From Desulfuromonadaceae bacterium (GTDB lineage Bacteria; Desulfobacterota; Desulfuromonadia; Desulfuromonadales; Geopsychrobacteraceae): a DNA stretch of 7,531 bases. This document shows, piece by piece, positions 5,456 through 7,531 of this stretch. The notes below the pieces were generated by a model. It was not told the origin of the DNA, did no database searches, and worked only from the letters and a program-made list of their open reading frames with translations. The DNA lies in assembly GCA_030639985.1 (NCBI GenBank), contig DAOWKG010000214.1, positions 1 through 7,531 on the forward strand, given 5' to 3'. Positions within the stretch are counted from its first letter, which is position 1, and each line of letters opens with the position of its first letter. The position numbers were made by a program, and so were the translations under genes.

Positions 5456-6586
5456 TCAGCGGAGCTGGCCCCGGCTGGTAAAGTAACGATTGTAGGGATT
5501 GAAATTTCTGCGGTACTGCCGTATCTCGAGGATAATTATGTTGATGATACTGGCGATTGGAACACCGATAATCATCCCCATAACACCGTAGAGCTTGCCA
5601 CCCATAATGATTGCCAGGATCACCCATAGCGGGTGGAGGTTGGATACCTTGGAAATAAGGATTGGTATGAGGATAAAGTTATCGAGAATAATTTGAGCGA
5701 TTAGCAGATAAACACACAAAATCCACCAGAATTGCCCACCCATACCAAGATCAACCAGTGCAATTACTAACCCTGGTATCATCCCAATTATCGGGCCAAT
5801 ATACGGAACCAAGTTTGTCGCACCGGCAACTATTGCCAAAATCGGGGCATAGGGGATATCGGTAAATGAAAGTCCCAGCCAGACAACCAGGCCAATGATT
5901 AGTGCTTCCAAAATGCGCCCACGAATAAAGTTGGACAATTGCCAACTGACATGGGCATAAATATCTAGCACCATTTCAAAGTAGCGGTTTGGGGTCAATG
6001 AGATCACCCCCCGCATAATCCTGCGGCTGTCACGTAAAAAGAAAAATGAAAAAAGCGGTACCAGCAATAACAGGCTGCCAATTCGCAGGGCCGATCTCGG
6101 GGTTTCCTTAATGATTGATCCGAAGATAGATTGTGATGCTACCCTCAGGCGTTCTGCGATGTCGTAATTTTTAACGATGGGGAAATGTTCGTGGAGAACG
6201 GCAAGTAAGCCATTCAAGTATTCGATTGCATGGCCGATGTAACGAGGAAAATCGGCTTTAAGTGCCTGTATCATCCCTTTCCAGTTGGGTGGGCCGACAA
6301 TCAGTAGCAGTATAAAGATCAAGGAAGAAAGGAGCAGGTAGACAATAAATATACTCAGGGTTCGATTAATTTTTTTGCTTTCAAAGAATTGAACCACTGG
6401 GTCGAGGAGAAAAGATACGATCAGCGACAGGAGTAGCGGTAAAAAAAGTCCAGTTGTTGCAGTTTTAAACAGTGCCGTTACGGTAGATGCCGAAGAGTAG
6501 ATGGCAATTCCCGATGCAATTGCTGTCGTCAATACCAGGTAAAGAACCGCAACCTGAGCACGACTCATGCCGTCGTGACTATTCAT
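5456..6586 (-). CDS. AI-2E family (PerM/YdiK/TqsA-like) membrane protein
   Basis: Integral inner-membrane protein of 376 aa, the normal length for the family, whose members include TqsA (AI-2 export), PerM and Na+(Li+)/H+ antiporters; the substrate here is unknown. Membrane segments are visible at about 12-31, 45-62, 76-98 and 166-184. A dense hydrophobic C-terminal block follows, at about 226-278, 286-312 and 317-353. Family hallmarks are PNRYFEMVLDIY (199-210), NFIRGRILEALIIG (219-232), NLVPYIGPIIGMIPG (258-272) and LDNFILIPILISKV (301-314). It ends in a basic cytoplasmic tail. The ATG at 6586 overlaps the stop of the upstream cyclic-nucleotide-binding gene by 8 nt (ATGAATAG) and has no clear ribosome site, so translation is probably coupled. 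An alternative start is ATG 6568. No terminator of its own is obvious beyond the proC hairpin region. Confidence 0.88.
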   Translation of the reverse strand: MNSHDGMSRAQVAVLYLVLTTAIASGIAIYSSASTVTALFKTATTGLFLPLLLSLIVSFLLDPVVQFFESKKINRTLSIFIVYLLLSSLIFILLLIVGPPNWKGMIQALKADFPRYIGHAIEYLNGLLAVLHEHFPIVKNYDIAERLRVASQSIFGSIIKETPRSALRIGSLLLLVPLFSFFFLRDSRRIMRGVISLTPNRYFEMVLDIYAHVSWQLSNFIRGRILEALIIGLVVWLGLSFTDIPYAPILAIVAGATNLVPYIGPIIGMIPGLVIALVDLGMGGQFWWILCVYLLIAQIILDNFILIPILISKVSNLHPLWVILAIIMGGKLYGVMGMIIGVPIASIINIIILEIRQYRRNFNPYNRYFTSRGQLR

Positions 6587-7100
6587 TGATTTGCGTTTCT
6601 GGAGATTGTGCCTTTAGCTTCTCGAGCTGAAGACTGCACTGTAATAATCGATCACTAATAACCCGGTTTAAGCCGAACATTATTTTTGCCAGTGGTGCTG
6701 GATGGCGTCGGATCGCCTCTTGGACATCGGAACGGAACAAGCCAACCAAAACTGTTGGTTCTGTTGTTCGTGCCGAGGCACAGCGAGGTCTCGATGCTGT
6801 CAGGGCGACTTCACCAAAAAAATCTCCCGTTTCCAGCAACGCCTGAGTTGTTTCATTGCCCTGATCATCGCGGCTATAAATTTGTACCTGTCCGGAGCGA
6901 ATTGCATACATTCCAGAACCGATGTCGCCAGTACTAAAAATTATTTCATCGGTTTCATAATTGCGGACATGGACAATATTTTCCAGAAATGCCAACTCCC
7001 GTTTGTCCAGTTTTTTGAAGATAGGGATGGTACTGAGAAAATAGGGCAGTGATTGTTTGTATCTGCCGCTATGGAAAATGTTGTCCCAAAATGGATTCAC
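6579..7100 (-). CDS. Cyclic nucleotide-binding domain protein (Crp-like sensor domain without HTH)
   Basis: The 173-aa protein is essentially one CNBD (about 25-130) plus a short C-terminal helix. Features are FKKLDKRELAFLENIVHVR (28-46), DEIIFSTGDIGSGMYAIRSGQVQIY (51-75) and the phosphate-binding cassette GDFFGEVALTASRPRCASA (92-110). E97 and R106 have the 9-residue spacing seen in PKA-type cassettes, so cAMP or cGMP binding is plausible. The chain ends about 40 residues after the cassette, too short for the winged helix of Crp/Fnr, so it is not a DNA-binding regulator; it more likely controls a partner protein. The start is GTG at 7100 with AGAGGA 7 nt upstream. It is the first gene of an operon with the AI-2E-family gene (8-nt overlap), making that membrane protein the obvious partner candidate. 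It is divergent from uvrC. Confidence 0.88.
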   Translation of the reverse strand: MNPFWDNIFHSGRYKQSLPYFLSTIPIFKKLDKRELAFLENIVHVRNYETDEIIFSTGDIGSGMYAIRSGQVQIYSRDDQGNETTQALLETGDFFGEVALTASRPRCASARTTEPTVLVGLFRSDVQEAIRRHPAPLAKIMFGLNRVISDRLLQCSLQLEKLKAQSPETQINE

Positions 7101-7163
7101 AGTTGTTTCCTCTGGTAATTCAGATTGTTTAAGCTGCGCTTTTTCGCAGTCCGGTAAAACGCC

Positions 7164-7192
7164 ATTATAGCAATAAGTTCAGTGAGTGCCAG
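7164..7192 (-). promoter_or_regulatory. Sigma70-like promoter of the CNBD / AI-2E-family operon
   Basis: On the - strand a perfect TATAAT (7169-7164) lies 17 nt after CTGGCA (7192-7187, 4 of 6 to TTGACA). The predicted transcript starts near 7157, giving a leader of about 57 nt that contains a small CTGCG/CGCAG hairpin and the ribosome site. Confidence 0.6.
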
Positions 7193-7268
7193 ACAAAAAG
7201 TAACCTTGCGACATGGTGATGCTAAACTCCCCCTTTATCTTAACTCGAATCTTTACTATTCTGAGCAG

Positions 7269-7531
7269 ATGATTTCTATCGATCTGAAAAAATATCCGCA
7301 AACTTCAGGGGTGTACCTGATGTTTGGTGACAACGATGTTGTCCTTTACGTCGGTAAGGCGAAGCAGTTGCGTAGCCGACTGCGCAGCTATTTTTCGGCT
7401 GGCGGAGATGGGCGGCTACATATTCCCCTCTTGATGGCGAAAGTTCAGCGGATTGAGGTAATCGTTACCGACACCGAAAAAGAAGCATTGTTGCTGGAAA
7501 ATAACCTGATTAAGAAATACCGTCCCCGCTA
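7269..7531 (+). CDS. uvrC: Excinuclease ABC subunit C, N-terminal part (3' end outside window)
   Basis: UvrC makes the two incisions flanking a lesion in nucleotide excision repair after UvrAB loading. The 87 codons visible encode the N-terminal GIY-YIG nuclease domain, which performs the 3' incision. They begin [19 protein letters not shown], with the GIY-equivalent GVY at 14-16, then [18 protein letters not shown] (YVG in place of YIG, with conserved Lys and Arg). The later motif [20 protein letters not shown] completes the domain as in all UvrC. The frame remains open to the right edge. The ATG at 7269 has only a weak GAG upstream; the frame is open further upstream, but homologues start near this Met. 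The 168-nt gap to the divergent CNBD gene holds no clear uvrC promoter. Confidence 0.95.
   Translation, partial: MISIDLKKYPQTSGVYLMFGDNDVVLYVGKAKQLRSRLRSYFSAGGDGRLHIPLLMAKVQRIEVIVTDTEKEALLLENNLIKKYRPR

Noticed and set aside
7134..7149. CTGCG/CGCAG hairpin before the CNBD gene
   Set aside because: Only five GC pairs, a loop of T residues and no T-run after the stem on either strand; too small to call a terminator or riboswitch.
7170..7191. Sigma54-like elements TGGCAC and TTGC on the - strand before the CNBD gene
   Set aside because: The gap between them is 12 nt instead of the 5 required between the -24 and -12 elements; a perfect TATAAT with 17-nt spacing explains the region better.

Overview
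The window reads as an ordinary chromosomal housekeeping region of a mid-GC, Gram-negative, probably anaerobic bacterium. The mix of genes fits a Desulfuromonas/Pelobacter/Geobacter-like deltaproteobacterium (Desulfobacterota): an anaerobe-style membrane-anchored cytochrome b5-like domain, stand-alone PAS and receiver proteins, and rluD behind a small unknown gene. This placement is an inference from gene content; no rRNA or other marker is present.

Layout, left to right. The 3' end of trkH (potassium uptake channel, + strand) runs off the left edge. It is separated by a perfect 14-bp hairpin from a leftward cluster: an unknown 89-residue protein, rluD (23S rRNA pseudouridine synthase) and pgeF (laccase-domain/multicopper-oxidase-like purine nucleoside enzyme). 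An AT-rich divergent intergenic region (about 2771-3026) carries a good sigma70-like promoter for the leftward cluster. To the right comes a small signalling pair on the + strand, a coiled-coil/PAS protein followed by a receiver-only response regulator, with no kinase in view. A leftward gene for a cytochrome b5-like protein with a C-terminal membrane anchor converges on it. Next is proC (pyrroline-5-carboxylate reductase, + strand), with a strong intrinsic terminator. A leftward two-gene operon (cyclic-nucleotide-binding-domain protein, then an AI-2E/PerM-family membrane protein, overlapping by 8 nt) lies after it. Divergent from that operon, the 5' end of uvrC (GIY-YIG nuclease domain) runs off the right edge.

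Proposed start sites rest on Shine-Dalgarno placement: pgeF, the 89-aa gene, the PAS gene and the cytochrome b5 gene each have a better start a few codons inside the longest open frame. Small translated elements may also exist. A 9-codon mini-cistron with a perfect ribosome site ends in TAATG on the receiver gene's ATG, and a 23-codon frame with a good ribosome site sits just upstream of proC.

I see no mobile element, CRISPR array, tRNA, rRNA or recognised riboswitch, and no intergenic stretch longer than about 260 bases. I found no clear evidence of a novel multi-gene system. The points most worth a second look are the kinase-less PAS/receiver pair with its coupled mini-ORF, the unknown small protein fused in expression to rluD, and the cyclic-nucleotide sensor coupled to a PerM-type membrane protein.
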